Of a stretch of 64,000 nt of DNA, positions 23,949 through 33,028 are shown in pieces. The stretch covers positions 52,673 to 116,672 of the forward strand of contig NZ_BOOP01000040.1 in assembly GCF_016863295.1 (NCBI RefSeq), in the 5' to 3' direction. The notes below the pieces were generated by a model, which did not search any database, was not told where the DNA came from, and worked only from the letters and a program-made list of their open reading frames with translations. The first letter of the stretch is position 1. Every line of letters starts with the position of its first letter. This DNA is from Planotetraspora phitsanulokensis (GTDB lineage Bacteria; Actinomycetota; Actinomycetes; Streptosporangiales; Streptosporangiaceae). Made by a program: the position numbers and the translations under genes.

Positions 23949-25268
23949 ATGGACGGCCTGCGGTTCCCTGACGGTTTCGTGTGGGGGGCGGCCACCTCGG
24001 CCTATCAGGTGGAGGGGGCGACCACGGAGGACGGGCGAGGCAGGTCCGTCTGGGACACCTTCGCCGCCGTCCCCGGCAACGTCGCGTTCGGCGAGACCGG
24101 CGAGCCGGGCGCCGACCATTATCACCGCTACCTCGAGGATCTCGACCTGATGGCCGACCTCGGGCTGCACAGCTACCGCTTCTCGATCGCCTGGCCGCGG
24201 ATCCAGCCGTCCGGATCGGGCGCACCCGACCAGAGAGGCCTCGACTTCTACCGCCGTCTGACCGAGGGCCTGGCCGAGCGCGGCATCCGCCCGATGGCCA
24301 CGCTCTTCCACTGGGACCTGCCCCAGGACCTCCAGGACCGGGGCGGGTGGGAGAACAGGGACACCGCGGCGAGGTTCGCCGACTACGCCTCGATCGTCTT
24401 CGAGGCCCTGGAGATCGGCGACTGGCTGACGATCAACGAACCGAAGACGGTCGTCGAGAGCGGCTACCGATACGGGGTCCACGCGCCGGGCATCAAGGAC
24501 GACGCGCGCGCCTACGTCGCCTGCCACCACCTGCTGCTCGCGCACGGCCTGGCCACCCAGGCCCTGCGTACCGTGCGCCCGGACGCGCGGATCGGTCCCG
24601 CTCTGAACCTGCACCCCACCTATCCGGCGGACGACACCCCCGAGGCCCGGGAGGCCGCCTGGCACCGTGACGGCCTGGAGAACCGCGTCTACCTCGACCC
24701 GATCTTCAAGGGCCGCTATCCGGAGGACACCCTGAACTGGCTGGCCGAGCGCGGGCCGATCAGGGACCACATCCTCGACGGCGACCTCGCGATCATCAGC
24801 GAGCCCGTCGATCTGCTCGGCGTGCAGTACTACACGCCCGTCTTCGTGAACGGCGCGGGAGAGCGGGTGTTCCTGCACCCCAGGGCGCAGGCCGAGTGGC
24901 TGGAGATCTACCCGGACGGCTTCCACGACATCCTCGTGCGGCTCAGGGACGACCTCCCCGGCGTGCCCCTGGTCGTCACCGAGAACGGCATGCCGGCCCT
25001 CGACCGTCTCGGCGACGACGGACGGGTCCGCGACGACGACCGCATCGCCTACCTGCGTGACCATCTCGTCGCCATGCACCGGGCGATCGAGGAGGGTGCC
25101 CGCGTCGAGGGCTACCACGTCTGGTCGCTGCTCGACAACTTCGAGTGGGCGGAGGGATACGGCCAGCGTTTCGGCATCGTGTACGTCGACTACGCCACCC
25201 TGAGCAGGCACCCCAAGGACAGCGCGCTCTGGTACCGCGACGTCATCAAGAACGGCGAGGTGCGCTGA
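23949..25268 (+). CDS. Second GH1 beta-glucosidase
   Basis: Family 1 glycoside hydrolase (439 aa) without a signal peptide. It has FPDGFVWGAATSAYQVEG, acid/base Glu164 in TINEP and nucleophile Glu345 in VTENG, with FEWAEGYGQRFGIVYVDY near the end. The ATG has AAGGAGA upstream and a CebR box 45 bases away. It is clearly homologous to bglC but diverged, so it may prefer a different aglycone or linkage, for example longer cello-oligosaccharides or aryl glucosides. Downstream genes encode an aldose-epimerase-like protein and a small-molecule kinase that could process the released sugar. Confidence 0.92.
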   Translation: MDGLRFPDGFVWGAATSAYQVEGATTEDGRGRSVWDTFAAVPGNVAFGETGEPGADHYHRYLEDLDLMADLGLHSYRFSIAWPRIQPSGSGAPDQRGLDFYRRLTEGLAERGIRPMATLFHWDLPQDLQDRGGWENRDTAARFADYASIVFEALEIGDWLTINEPKTVVESGYRYGVHAPGIKDDARAYVACHHLLLAHGLATQALRTVRPDARIGPALNLHPTYPADDTPEAREAAWHRDGLENRVYLDPIFKGRYPEDTLNWLAERGPIRDHILDGDLAIISEPVDLLGVQYYTPVFVNGAGERVFLHPRAQAEWLEIYPDGFHDILVRLRDDLPGVPLVVTENGMPALDRLGDDGRVRDDDRIAYLRDHLVAMHRAIEEGARVEGYHVWSLLDNFEWAEGYGQRFGIVYVDYATLSRHPKDSALWYRDVIKNGEVR

Positions 25269-25390
25269 CCCGGGCACGACGCTCTCTCGTCCCCCCGATT
25301 CGGGATCAAGCCCTCCGAACTGGGATGATTGCCAGCATACGATTACGTGACCAGGTTGATGTTGACGTGGCGTCAGCGAGAGGACTCCCC

Positions 25391-26281
25391 GTGCCCGAGT
25401 ACACCATCATCGGCGGCGGCTACGAAGCGGTGATCAGCGAAAGGGGCGGGGCGGTCCGCGTCCTGCGCCACCAGGGTCGCGACCTCGTGACGAGCTGGCC
25501 CGAGGACGGGCCGATCCCCTACTTCAGCGGCACCGTCCTGGCTCCCTGGCCGAACCGGGTCGTCGGGGGCACGTACACGTTCGAGGGCGTCCGCCACGAT
25601 CTGCCCATCACCGAACCCGCCCGGGGACACGCCCTGCACGGCCTGGTCAGCAACCTGCTCTGGACCTGCGCCGAGGTCCTCGACGTCGAGGACGACCACG
25701 GCTTCGTCCGGCTCACCCACACGATCGAGCCGACCGACGGCTACCCGTTCCGGATCGCGCTCGAGGTCCGCCACGCCGTGTCCGGACGCGGCCTCACGAC
25801 GACGCTGACCGCCCGCAACACGGGCGAGGACGCCGCCCCCTACGGCTGCGGCCCGCATCCGTGGCTGCTCGCCGGGCCCCGGGTGCAGGAGTACGAGCTG
25901 GACCTCCCCGCCGGGCAGGTCCTGCTCACCGACGAGGTGCTCGCCCCGCGCGCCCTGGAGGACGTGGCCGCGACGCCGTACGACTTCCGGACGCCCCGCG
26001 TGGTGGGCGACACCGCGATCGACCACGCCTTCACGGGCCTCACCGACGGGCGGGTGCGGCTGCGCGGGCCGGACGGCGGGGTGGAGGTCTCCTGGAACCC
26101 CGCCGAGATGCCCTGGGTCCAGATCTGCACCGGCTCGGCGCTCGACCATCACGGGCTGGCCATCGAGCCGATGACGTGCCCGCCCGACGCCTTCAACTCG
26201 GGCACCGATCTGATCGCGCTGAAGCCGGGAGACACCCACGAGGCGAGCTGGACCATCGCCGCCTCGGGCCCGCAGGGGTAG
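25391..26281 (+). CDS. Aldose 1-epimerase family protein
   Basis: A 296-aa protein with the galactose mutarotase-like fold, which interconverts alpha and beta anomers of free sugars. Visible are the Arg in PWPNRVVGGTYTF, the His in RGHALHGLV, the second catalytic His in YGCGPHPWLL and a late acidic region around WNPAEMPWVQICTG. The GTG at 25391 is chosen because GAGAGGACT lies just upstream. It follows the second beta-glucosidase by 122 bases and would speed mutarotation of the beta-glucose set free by the GH1 enzymes. Confidence 0.85.
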   Translation: MPEYTIIGGGYEAVISERGGAVRVLRHQGRDLVTSWPEDGPIPYFSGTVLAPWPNRVVGGTYTFEGVRHDLPITEPARGHALHGLVSNLLWTCAEVLDVEDDHGFVRLTHTIEPTDGYPFRIALEVRHAVSGRGLTTTLTARNTGEDAAPYGCGPHPWLLAGPRVQEYELDLPAGQVLLTDEVLAPRALEDVAATPYDFRTPRVVGDTAIDHAFTGLTDGRVRLRGPDGGVEVSWNPAEMPWVQICTGSALDHHGLAIEPMTCPPDAFNSGTDLIALKPGDTHEASWTIAASGPQG

Positions 26282-26287
26282 GGCCCG

Positions 26288-27280
26288 GTGGACAGCCGGA
26301 CCAAGCGGCGGTTGTCGGCCGCCCAGCTCGACGCGACCCTCCGGGGCGCGCTGGGCACGGGCGTGCTCTCTTCGGAGGAACTCGAGGACGGCTTCGCCAA
26401 CGCCGTGTACCGGCTCGGCCTCGAGGACGGCCGCCAGGTCGTGCTCAAGGTCGGTCCTCCTCCCGACCTGCGGCTGCTGACCTACGAACGGCACCTGCTG
26501 CGCACCGAGGCCATGGTCTACCGGCTGGCCGAGCCGGCGGGTCTGCCGCTGCCCGCCCTGCTGCACGCGTCCTTCGACGATCCCGCCCTGGGCGGGGACT
26601 ACCTCGTCCTGTCGGCGCTCGACGGCGTTCCCTGGAACCAGGCCGCGCTCGGCCCGGGCGAGGACGCCTCGCTCAGGCACGAGCTCGGCCGCCACCTGGC
26701 CCGCCTGCACACGATCCCCGGCACCGGGGTCTTCGGCTACCCCTTCGCCGGGCTCACCGGGGCCGGCTGGCGGGAGGCGTTCCTCGTCATCGTGGGCGCG
26801 CTGCTCGACGACGCGGTCCATTACGGCACGCCGCTGCCCGCGCCCGTCGCGGAGATCCACGCGCTGGTCGGCGCCGCCGCACCCGCCCTGGACGAGGTCG
26901 TCACGCCCGCGCTCGTCCACTTCGACATCTGGCCGGGCAACGTGTTCCTGACCGGAGAGGGCCCGGGCAGGCGGATCCAGGCGCTGATCGACCACGAGAG
27001 GGCCTTCTGGGGCGACCCGCTGGCCGACTTCATCACGCCGACCATCTTCGAGGAGATCCGGGAGGACGACCCGCTGGTCGCCGGTTACCGCGAGGCGGGC
27101 GGGACGATCCTGCTCACCCCGGCCGCGCAGGTGCGCACCGACCTCTACCGGACGTACCTGTACCTGATCCTCCTGGTGGAGAACGGCCCCCGGCAGTATC
27201 CCGAGGAGGCCTACGCGCGGCTTCGCGACCTCGCCACCTCGGCTCTCGTGCGGAGCCTGGACGCGCTGCGCGTCGCGTAG
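26288..27280 (+). CDS. APH-type small-molecule kinase
   Basis: A 330-aa protein of the aminoglycoside phosphotransferase/fructosamine kinase fold. The N-lobe has FANAVYRLGLEDGRQVVLKVG with the ATP-binding Lys, and the catalytic loop VHFDIWPGNVFL (HxDxxxxN) is followed by the metal-binding ALIDHERAFWGDPLADF. Starting with GTG six bases after the epimerase-like gene, it is probably co-transcribed with it. Members phosphorylate antibiotics, sugars or choline; the carbohydrate neighbours favour a sugar or sugar adduct as substrate (inference). Nothing points to resistance specifically. Confidence 0.82.
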   Translation: MDSRTKRRLSAAQLDATLRGALGTGVLSSEELEDGFANAVYRLGLEDGRQVVLKVGPPPDLRLLTYERHLLRTEAMVYRLAEPAGLPLPALLHASFDDPALGGDYLVLSALDGVPWNQAALGPGEDASLRHELGRHLARLHTIPGTGVFGYPFAGLTGAGWREAFLVIVGALLDDAVHYGTPLPAPVAEIHALVGAAAPALDEVVTPALVHFDIWPGNVFLTGEGPGRRIQALIDHERAFWGDPLADFITPTIFEEIREDDPLVAGYREAGGTILLTPAAQVRTDLYRTYLYLILLVENGPRQYPEEAYARLRDLATSALVRSLDALRVA

Positions 27281-27359
27281 CCCCGAGGGCGCCCCCGGGA
27301 GCCCCGGCGACTGGAGCGGAGCGGGGGTGCCGTGCGACAATTTCATGGGGTGATGAATT

Positions 27360-28568
27360 ATGCGGACGACATGTGCGATCGCAGGCGGGGGCCCGGCGGG
27401 AGCCGTCCTCGCCCTCCTCCTCGCCCGAGCGGGCGTCGACGTGACACTGCTCGAGAAGCACGGAGACTTCCTCCGCGACTTCCGCGGGGACACCATCCAC
27501 CCGTCGACGCTCCAGATCCTCGACGAGCTCGGCCTGGCCGAGAAGTTCCACCAGCTCCCCCACCGCAAGGTGCACTCCCTGTCGATGGTCACCGACGACG
27601 GAGCCGTCCCCATGGCCGACCTGAGCCGGCTGCCCGGCAGGTACAAGTACATCGCCTTCGTGCCGCAGTGGGACTTCCTCAACCTGATCACGGCGGAGGC
27701 GGCCAAGCACCCGAACTTCCACCTGCTGATGAACTCCACCGTCACCGACCTCATCCGGAGCGACGGCGCGATCCGCGGGCTCCGCTACCGCGACGAGGCG
27801 GGCGAGGAGCACGAGATCCACGCGACGCTCACCGTGGGCGCGGACGGGCGGGGCTCCGACGTCCGCCGGGCCGCGGGCCTGGCCCCCCGGGAGTTCGGCG
27901 CGCCGATGGACGTCGTCTGGTTCCGCCTGCCGCGGGAGGAGGGTGACCCCGACCAGCCCTTCCTGCGGGCGTCCGCCGGCCATCTCATGGTGGCGATCAA
28001 CCGCGGGACGTACTGGCAGCTCGCCTACGTGATCCCCAAAGGCGGCTTCGATCAGCTGAAGTCCGAGGGCGTCGAGGCCCTGCGCTCCAAGGTCGCGCGG
28101 CTCCTGCCGTACCTCGGCGGGCGGGTGGACCGGCTCGGCGGCTTCGACGAGGTCGGCGTCCTGCGGGTGGCGCTGAACCGGCTGAGCCGCTGGCACCTGC
28201 CCGGGCTGCTGCTCATCGGGGACGCCGCCCACGCCATGTCCCCGGTCTTCGGCGTCGGCATCAACCTCGCGGTCCAGGACGCCGTGGCGACGGCCAACAT
28301 CGTGGGACCGGCCCTGCTGCGGGGCGAGGCGCCGCGGGCGCTGCTGGCCAGGGTGGAGCGCCGCCGGAAGATCCCGACCGTGATCACCCAGGCCGCCCAG
28401 CGGACGGTGCAGAACCGGCTGATCAGCCCCACGCTGGACTCCCGGCCCGTCTCCGTGCCTCGCGGCCTGTCCCGCCTGCCGGTCCTCGGCGGGCTCGCCC
28501 GCCGCTTCATCGGACTCGGCGTTCTTCCCGAGCACGTACGGCTGTCGCCAACGAGCGGCCAAAAGTGA
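27360..28568 (+). CDS. FAD-dependent monooxygenase/oxidoreductase, PHBH-like
   Basis: A 402-aa flavoprotein. The Rossmann motif GGGPAG lies at residues 9-14 with Glu in LLEKHGDF binding the ribose. The region DFRGDTIHPSTLQILDELGL, the motif VGADGRGSDVR and the FAD motif LLIGDAAHAMSPVFGVGIN are typical of aromatic-ring hydroxylases and related oxidoreductases. It uses NAD(P)H and oxygen to hydroxylate an unknown substrate, or may act as an electron-transfer oxidoreductase. The ATG at 27360 has GGGGTGA upstream. It stands alone between the kinase and DAHP synthase genes. Confidence 0.85.
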   Translation: MRTTCAIAGGGPAGAVLALLLARAGVDVTLLEKHGDFLRDFRGDTIHPSTLQILDELGLAEKFHQLPHRKVHSLSMVTDDGAVPMADLSRLPGRYKYIAFVPQWDFLNLITAEAAKHPNFHLLMNSTVTDLIRSDGAIRGLRYRDEAGEEHEIHATLTVGADGRGSDVRRAAGLAPREFGAPMDVVWFRLPREEGDPDQPFLRASAGHLMVAINRGTYWQLAYVIPKGGFDQLKSEGVEALRSKVARLLPYLGGRVDRLGGFDEVGVLRVALNRLSRWHLPGLLLIGDAAHAMSPVFGVGINLAVQDAVATANIVGPALLRGEAPRALLARVERRRKIPTVITQAAQRTVQNRLISPTLDSRPVSVPRGLSRLPVLGGLARRFIGLGVLPEHVRLSPTSGQK

Positions 28569-28627
28569 TCTCACAGAGCGGACGGCGGGAGGGCCACAGC
28601 CCGCAGGGTGCAATAACCTAGTGTCTC

Positions 28628-29962
28628 GTGAGCGCAATTCACCTCGATACGTGGCGTGACCTGCCCACGGCCCAGCAGCCGGACTGGCCTGACCGCGGCG
28701 AGCTCGCGCGGGTCGTCGACGAGCTCAAGGGGCTGCCGCCCCTGGTGTTCGCGGGCGAGTGCGACCAGCTGAAGCAGAGCCTCGCGGCCGTCGCCCGGGG
28801 CGAGGCCTTCGTGCTCCAGGGCGGCGACTGCGCGGAGACCTTCGCGGGCGCGACCGCGGAGAACGTCCGCAACAAGCTCAAGACGTTGCTGCAGATGGCG
28901 ATCGTGCTCACCTATGCCGGCCGCGTTCCCGTGGTCAAGATCGGCCGGGTCGCCGGCCAGTTCGCCAAGCCCCGGTCCAAGGACACCGAGACCCGCGACG
29001 GCGTCGAGTTGCCCGCCTACCGCGGCGACATGGTCAACGGGTTCGACTTCACTCCCGAGGCGCGCCGCCCCGACCCCTCCCGTCTGCTGCGGGCCTACCA
29101 CTCCTCCGCGGTCACGCTGAACCTCGCCCGGGCCTTCACCAAGGGCGGCTACGCCGACCTGCGGCAGGTGCACGCCTGGAACCAGGACTTCGTCGCCGAG
29201 TCCCCGGCCGGGCGCCGCTACGAGAAGCTGGCCAGGGAGATCGACCAGGCGCTCGCCTTCATGCGCGCCTGCGGGGCCGAGCCCGAGGAGTTCCACACCG
29301 TTGAGTTCTACTCCTCGCACGAGGCGCTGATCCTCGACTACGACCGGGCGCTCACGAGGATCGACTCCCGGACGGGCCTGCCGTACGACGTGTCGGCCCA
29401 CATGGTCTGGATCGGCGAGCGCACCCGGCAGCTCGACGGCGCGCACGTGGAGTTCTTCAGCAAGATCCGCAACCCCATCGGTGTGAAGCTCGGCCCGACC
29501 ACGACGCCCGAAGAGGCCATCGCGCTGATCGAGAAGCTGAACCCGGACAACGAGCCGGGCCGGCTGACGTTCATCAGCCGCATGGGGGCGGGCAGGGTCC
29601 GCGAGGCGCTCCCGACGCTGGTCGAGAAGGTGCGGGCGAGCGGCGCCACGGTGGCGTGGATCTGCGACCCCATGCACGGCAACACCTTCGAGGCGCCGAG
29701 CGGCCACAAGACCCGCCGGGTCGACGACGTGCTCGACGAGGTGGCGGGCTTCTTCGAGGTGCACCACGCGCTGGGCACGCACCCGGGCGGGGTCCACATC
29801 GAGTTCACCGGCGACGACGTCACCGAATGCGTCGGCGGCGGGCACGAGATCGCCGAAGAGGATCTGGCGCTGCGCTACGAGACGGCCTGCGACCCGCGCC
29901 TCAACCGCGGTCAGTCCCTGGATCTGGCGTTCCGGGTGGCCGAGCTCTACCGTTCCACCTGA
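28628..29962 (+). CDS. aroG: Class II DAHP synthase (first shikimate-pathway enzyme)
   Basis: A 444-aa cytoplasmic enzyme that condenses phosphoenolpyruvate and erythrose 4-phosphate to 3-deoxy-D-arabino-heptulosonate 7-phosphate. The class II signature regions are present: VFAGECDQLK, LQGGDCAETFAG, VVKIGRVAGQFAKPRS, YRGDMVNGFD, GANPxGVKLGPTT-like IRNPIGVKLGPTT, WICDPMHGNT and HPGGVHIEFTGDDVTEC. Length matches the actinobacterial enzyme. GTG start without an obvious ribosome site, so translation may be leaderless. It has no visible partner; other shikimate genes are not in the window. The symbol follows the mycobacterial usage. Confidence 0.95.
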   Translation: MSAIHLDTWRDLPTAQQPDWPDRGELARVVDELKGLPPLVFAGECDQLKQSLAAVARGEAFVLQGGDCAETFAGATAENVRNKLKTLLQMAIVLTYAGRVPVVKIGRVAGQFAKPRSKDTETRDGVELPAYRGDMVNGFDFTPEARRPDPSRLLRAYHSSAVTLNLARAFTKGGYADLRQVHAWNQDFVAESPAGRRYEKLAREIDQALAFMRACGAEPEEFHTVEFYSSHEALILDYDRALTRIDSRTGLPYDVSAHMVWIGERTRQLDGAHVEFFSKIRNPIGVKLGPTTTPEEAIALIEKLNPDNEPGRLTFISRMGAGRVREALPTLVEKVRASGATVAWICDPMHGNTFEAPSGHKTRRVDDVLDEVAGFFEVHHALGTHPGGVHIEFTGDDVTECVGGGHEIAEEDLALRYETACDPRLNRGQSLDLAFRVAELYRST

Positions 29963-30019
29963 CGCGCAGAACGCCGCGCACCCCCCCCACGCGACGCCCG
30001 CGAGCCGAAAGAGATGAAG

Positions 30020-30814
30020 ATGACGGATCCCCGGCCAGCCCCCGAGGGCGTGGACCCGAACACCCCCAACGTCGCCCGGATGTACGACTACTTCCTGGGC
30101 GGCAAGAACAACTTCGCCGTGGACAGGGCGGCCGCCGAGAGCATCCTGGCGACGTTCCCGGACACCCGGTCATCGGCCATCGAGGGCCGCGCCTTCCTGG
30201 CCAGAGCGGTACGGGAACTGGTGGATGCCGGCGTCCGCCAGATCGTCGACATCGGCTCCGGCCTGCCCACGCAGGGCAACGTGCACGAGATCGCGCACAT
30301 GACGGCGCCTGACACGCGGGTGACCTACGTCGACTACGACGCGGTGGTGTGCTCGCACGCCAGGGCCCTGCTCAGCGGGGACCCGCACGTGTCCGTCGTG
30401 CGGGCGGATTTCCGTGAGCCGGACGACCTGATCGGCCAGCTCGACGGACTGGTCGACTTCGACCGGCCGGTCGCCTTCCTGATGTTCGCCGTGCTGCACT
30501 TCATCCCCGACTCGGCGAAGCCGTACGAGGTGGTGGGGCGGCTGCGCGATCTGAGCGCCCCGGGGAGCTACCTGGCGATCTCCCACGCGCGTGACGCGCG
30601 CCCCGAGCTCACGCCCGAGGCCCTGGAGGTCTACAACCGGGCGACGGCGTCGCTCGCGTTGCGGTCGCACGAGGAGATCGCCCGGTTCTTCGACGGATAC
30701 GAGCTGCTGGAACCGGGGCTCGTCTACCCGGAGGACTGGCGACCCGACCCCGACGAGCCTCGGCTCGCGCAGGCGCCGTCGGCCGGCTTCAGCGGCGTCG
30801 GCCGCAAACCCTGA
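30020..30814 (+). CDS. SAM-dependent methyltransferase, PF04672 (DUF574) family
   Basis: A 264-aa cytoplasmic methyltransferase of the actinomycete-specific family recognised by [21 protein letters not shown] near the start, the SAM-binding loop [18 protein letters not shown], and [18 protein letters not shown] where acidic residues hold the ribose. Members are very numerous in filamentous actinomycetes and most have no assigned substrate. The ATG at 30020 is preferred over that at 30014 because GAAAGAG then sits six bases upstream. It follows DAHP synthase by 57 bases and converges with the thioredoxin gene over a strong hairpin. Confidence 0.9.
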   Translation: MTDPRPAPEGVDPNTPNVARMYDYFLGGKNNFAVDRAAAESILATFPDTRSSAIEGRAFLARAVRELVDAGVRQIVDIGSGLPTQGNVHEIAHMTAPDTRVTYVDYDAVVCSHARALLSGDPHVSVVRADFREPDDLIGQLDGLVDFDRPVAFLMFAVLHFIPDSAKPYEVVGRLRDLSAPGSYLAISHARDARPELTPEALEVYNRATASLALRSHEEIARFFDGYELLEPGLVYPEDWRPDPDEPRLAQAPSAGFSGVGRKP

Positions 30815-30822
30815 TCCGCCGG

Positions 30823-30847
30823 CGCGGGGCGGGCCGCCCGCCCCGCG
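30823..30847. terminator. Bidirectional terminator between methyltransferase and thioredoxin genes
   Basis: CGCGGGGCGGGC and GCCCGCCCCGCG are perfect 12-base complements separated by one base; the innermost bases will form the loop. It fills the gap between the convergent stops at 30814 and 30848. There is no T-run, as usual for high-GC actinomycete terminators. Confidence 0.82.
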
Positions 30848-31216
30848 TCAGCCCTGCTGGCCCGCCTCTGCCGCGATCTCGGCGCGGATGGCGTCCATGT
30901 CGAGCGCGCGCAGCTGGCTGATCAGGTCCGAGAGCGCGGGCGCGGGGAGCGCGCCGGGCTGCGAGAACACCACGATGCCGTCCCGGACGGCCATGATCGT
31001 GGGGATCGCCGTGATCTCGAAACCCTGGGACAGCGCGGGCTGGGCCTCGGTGTCGATCTTGCCGAACGTGATGTCGGTGTGCTCCTGCGACGCCTTCTCG
31101 AAGATGGGCGCGAACGTGCGGCAGGGGCCGCACCACGACGCCCAGAAGTCCAACAGGACGATGCCGTTGTCGGCGATGTCGTTGAAGTTCTGCTCGGTCA
31201 CCTCAATGGTCGCCAC
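30848..31216 (-). CDS. trxA: Thioredoxin
   Basis: A 122-aa cytoplasmic thiol-disulfide reductant. The active site WCGPC places the redox cysteines at 29 and 32, preceded by LLDFWASW, and the cis-Pro loop is [10 protein letters not shown]. The length is slightly above the usual 105-110 aa because of an acidic/Ala-rich C-terminus ([11 protein letters not shown]). It begins with GTG with AAAGGAG upstream and is divergent from ctaD. It could serve general thiol reduction; symbol given by family, paralogues elsewhere are likely. Confidence 0.92.
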   Translation of the reverse strand: MATIEVTEQNFNDIADNGIVLLDFWASWCGPCRTFAPIFEKASQEHTDITFGKIDTEAQPALSQGFEITAIPTIMAVRDGIVVFSQPGALPAPALSDLISQLRALDMDAIRAEIAAEAGQQG

Positions 31217-31334
31217 GGGGCGACTCCTTTCATCCGTTCCGTCACTTGCACAACCACACCTGCGATCTCAGCATTCCACCGCACGGCACCGGGTATCAGC
31301 ACACGGGACCTCCTTCGCGAAAAGGAGCCACCGC

Positions 31335-33017
31335 ATGACCACTCAAGTCGTGAGACCCGTTCCCGAACAACGGCGGCCGGGCACGGTCCTGGCAGCCTGG
31401 TTGTCGAGCACCGACCACAAGGTGATCGGGCACCTTTACATGATCACCACCTTCGGCTTCTTCCTGGTCGGCGGCCTCATGGCGATGGTGATCAGGGCCG
31501 AGCTGCTCGAGCCGGGGCTGCAGTTCGTCGGCCTGCAGCGCTACAACGAGATGTTCACCCTCCACGGCACGATCATGCTGCTGCTGTTCGCGACGCCCCT
31601 GTTCGCCGGGTTCGCCAACGAGATCATGCCGCTCCAGATCGGCGCGCCGGACGTGGCGTTCCCCCGGCTCAACATGGTCAGCTACTGGATGTTCCTGTTC
31701 GGCGGTCTCATGGTGCTGGGCAGCTTCGTGGTGGGGGGCGCGCCCGCCTTCGGCTGGACGGCCTACTCCCCGCTGTCCGCCGTGGATTTCAGCCCCTCAC
31801 CGGGGGGCGACCTGTGGATCATGGGCCTGGCGCTGGCCGGCCTCGGCACGATCCTGGGGTCCGTCAACTTCATCACCACGATCGTCACGATGCGGGCGCC
31901 GGGCATGCACATGTTCCGGATGCCGATCTTCACGTGGAACGTGTTGTTCACGTCGATCATGGTGCTGCTGGCGTTCCCGGTGCTGGCGGCGGCGCTGCTC
32001 GTCCTGGAGGCCGACCGCAAGCTCGGCGCGCACGTCTTCGACGCCGAGACCGGCGGAGCCATGATCTGGCAGCACCTGTTCTGGTTCTTCGGCCATCCCG
32101 AGGTCTACATCATCGCGCTGCCGTTCTTCGGCATCATCACCGAGATCATCCCGGTGTTCAGCCGCAAGCCGCTGTTCGGCTACATCGGCATGGTCGGCGC
32201 GACGATCTCGATCATGGCACTGTCGATGACCGTGTGGGCGCACCACATGTTCGCCACCGGCCAGGTGCTCCTGCCGTTCTTCTCGCTCATGACGTTCCTG
32301 ATCGCGGTGCCGACCGGGGTGAAGTTCTTCAACTGGACCGGGACGATGTGGCGGGGCCACCTGTCATTCGAGACGCCCATGTTGTTCTCCGTGGGGTTCC
32401 TCGTGACGTTCTTGCTCGGCGGCCTCACCGGCGTGATCCTCGCGTCGCCGCCGCTCGACTTCCACGTGACCGACAGCTACTTCGTCGTCGCGCACTTCCA
32501 TTACGTGGTGTTCGGGACCGTGGTCTTCGCGATGTTCGGCGGGTTCTACTTCTGGTGGCCCAAGTTCACCGGCATGATGCTGAACGAGGTCCTCGGGAAG
32601 ATCCACTTCTGGATGCTCTTCATCGGGTTCCACATGACGTTCCTGATCCAGCACTGGCTCGGCGTGATCGGGATGCCGCGGCGCTACGGGGACTACTCCC
32701 CCGTCGACGGCTTCACGGAATTCAACATGATCTCCAGCGTGGGCGCGTTCCTGCTGGGCGCCTCGACCCTGCCGTTCATGTACAACGTCTGGCGTACATG
32801 GAGGCGCGGCGAGCGGGTCACCGTGAACGACCCCTGGGGCTCCGGCAATTCGCTGGAGTGGGCCACCACGTGCCCGCCGCCGCGCCACAACTTCACGCAT
32901 CTCCCGCCGATCAGGTCCGAACGGCCGGCCTTCGACCTGCGCTACCCGAGGACGGGAGGGATGCCGGGAGCGCCCCCCGCCGGGAATCGCGACGCGATCG
33001 GCCCGGCGGGGGACTAG
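31335..33017 (+). CDS. ctaD: Cytochrome c oxidase subunit I (CtaD)
   Basis: The catalytic subunit (560 aa, 12 expected helices) of aa3-type terminal oxidase in the cell membrane. Ligand residues are all present: His77 in FTLHGT for haem a, His254-Tyr258 in GHPEVY (CuB and the cross-linked tyrosine, with proton-channel Glu256), His303/304 for CuB, and His387/His389 in HFHY for haem a3 and haem a. The ATG has AAAGGAG upstream. No ctaC, ctaE or ctaF adjoins it; in several actinobacteria ctaD is separated from the other subunits, so this may be the main copy or a second one. Confidence 0.96.
   Translation: MTTQVVRPVPEQRRPGTVLAAWLSSTDHKVIGHLYMITTFGFFLVGGLMAMVIRAELLEPGLQFVGLQRYNEMFTLHGTIMLLLFATPLFAGFANEIMPLQIGAPDVAFPRLNMVSYWMFLFGGLMVLGSFVVGGAPAFGWTAYSPLSAVDFSPSPGGDLWIMGLALAGLGTILGSVNFITTIVTMRAPGMHMFRMPIFTWNVLFTSIMVLLAFPVLAAALLVLEADRKLGAHVFDAETGGAMIWQHLFWFFGHPEVYIIALPFFGIITEIIPVFSRKPLFGYIGMVGATISIMALSMTVWAHHMFATGQVLLPFFSLMTFLIAVPTGVKFFNWTGTMWRGHLSFETPMLFSVGFLVTFLLGGLTGVILASPPLDFHVTDSYFVVAHFHYVVFGTVVFAMFGGFYFWWPKFTGMMLNEVLGKIHFWMLFIGFHMTFLIQHWLGVIGMPRRYGDYSPVDGFTEFNMISSVGAFLLGASTLPFMYNVWRTWRRGERVTVNDPWGSGNSLEWATTCPPPRHNFTHLPPIRSERPAFDLRYPRTGGMPGAPPAGNRDAIGPAGD
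32974..33012. terminator. Long hairpin embedded in the 3' end of ctaD
   Basis: CCCCCGCCGGG (32974-32984) pairs exactly with CCCGGCGGGGG (33002-33012). The loop contains a further pair ATCGCG/CGCGAT. It ends five bases before the ctaD stop, and only 11 bases separate that stop from the end of the convergent nuclease gene, so the terminator had to be placed within coding sequence. Confidence 0.65.
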
Positions 33018-33028
33018 AAACCCGTGCC

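Noticed and set aside
26288..27280. Aminoglycoside-resistance gene
   Set aside because: Only the general APH kinase fold is visible, and the gene sits behind sugar-metabolism genes; resistance cannot be claimed.
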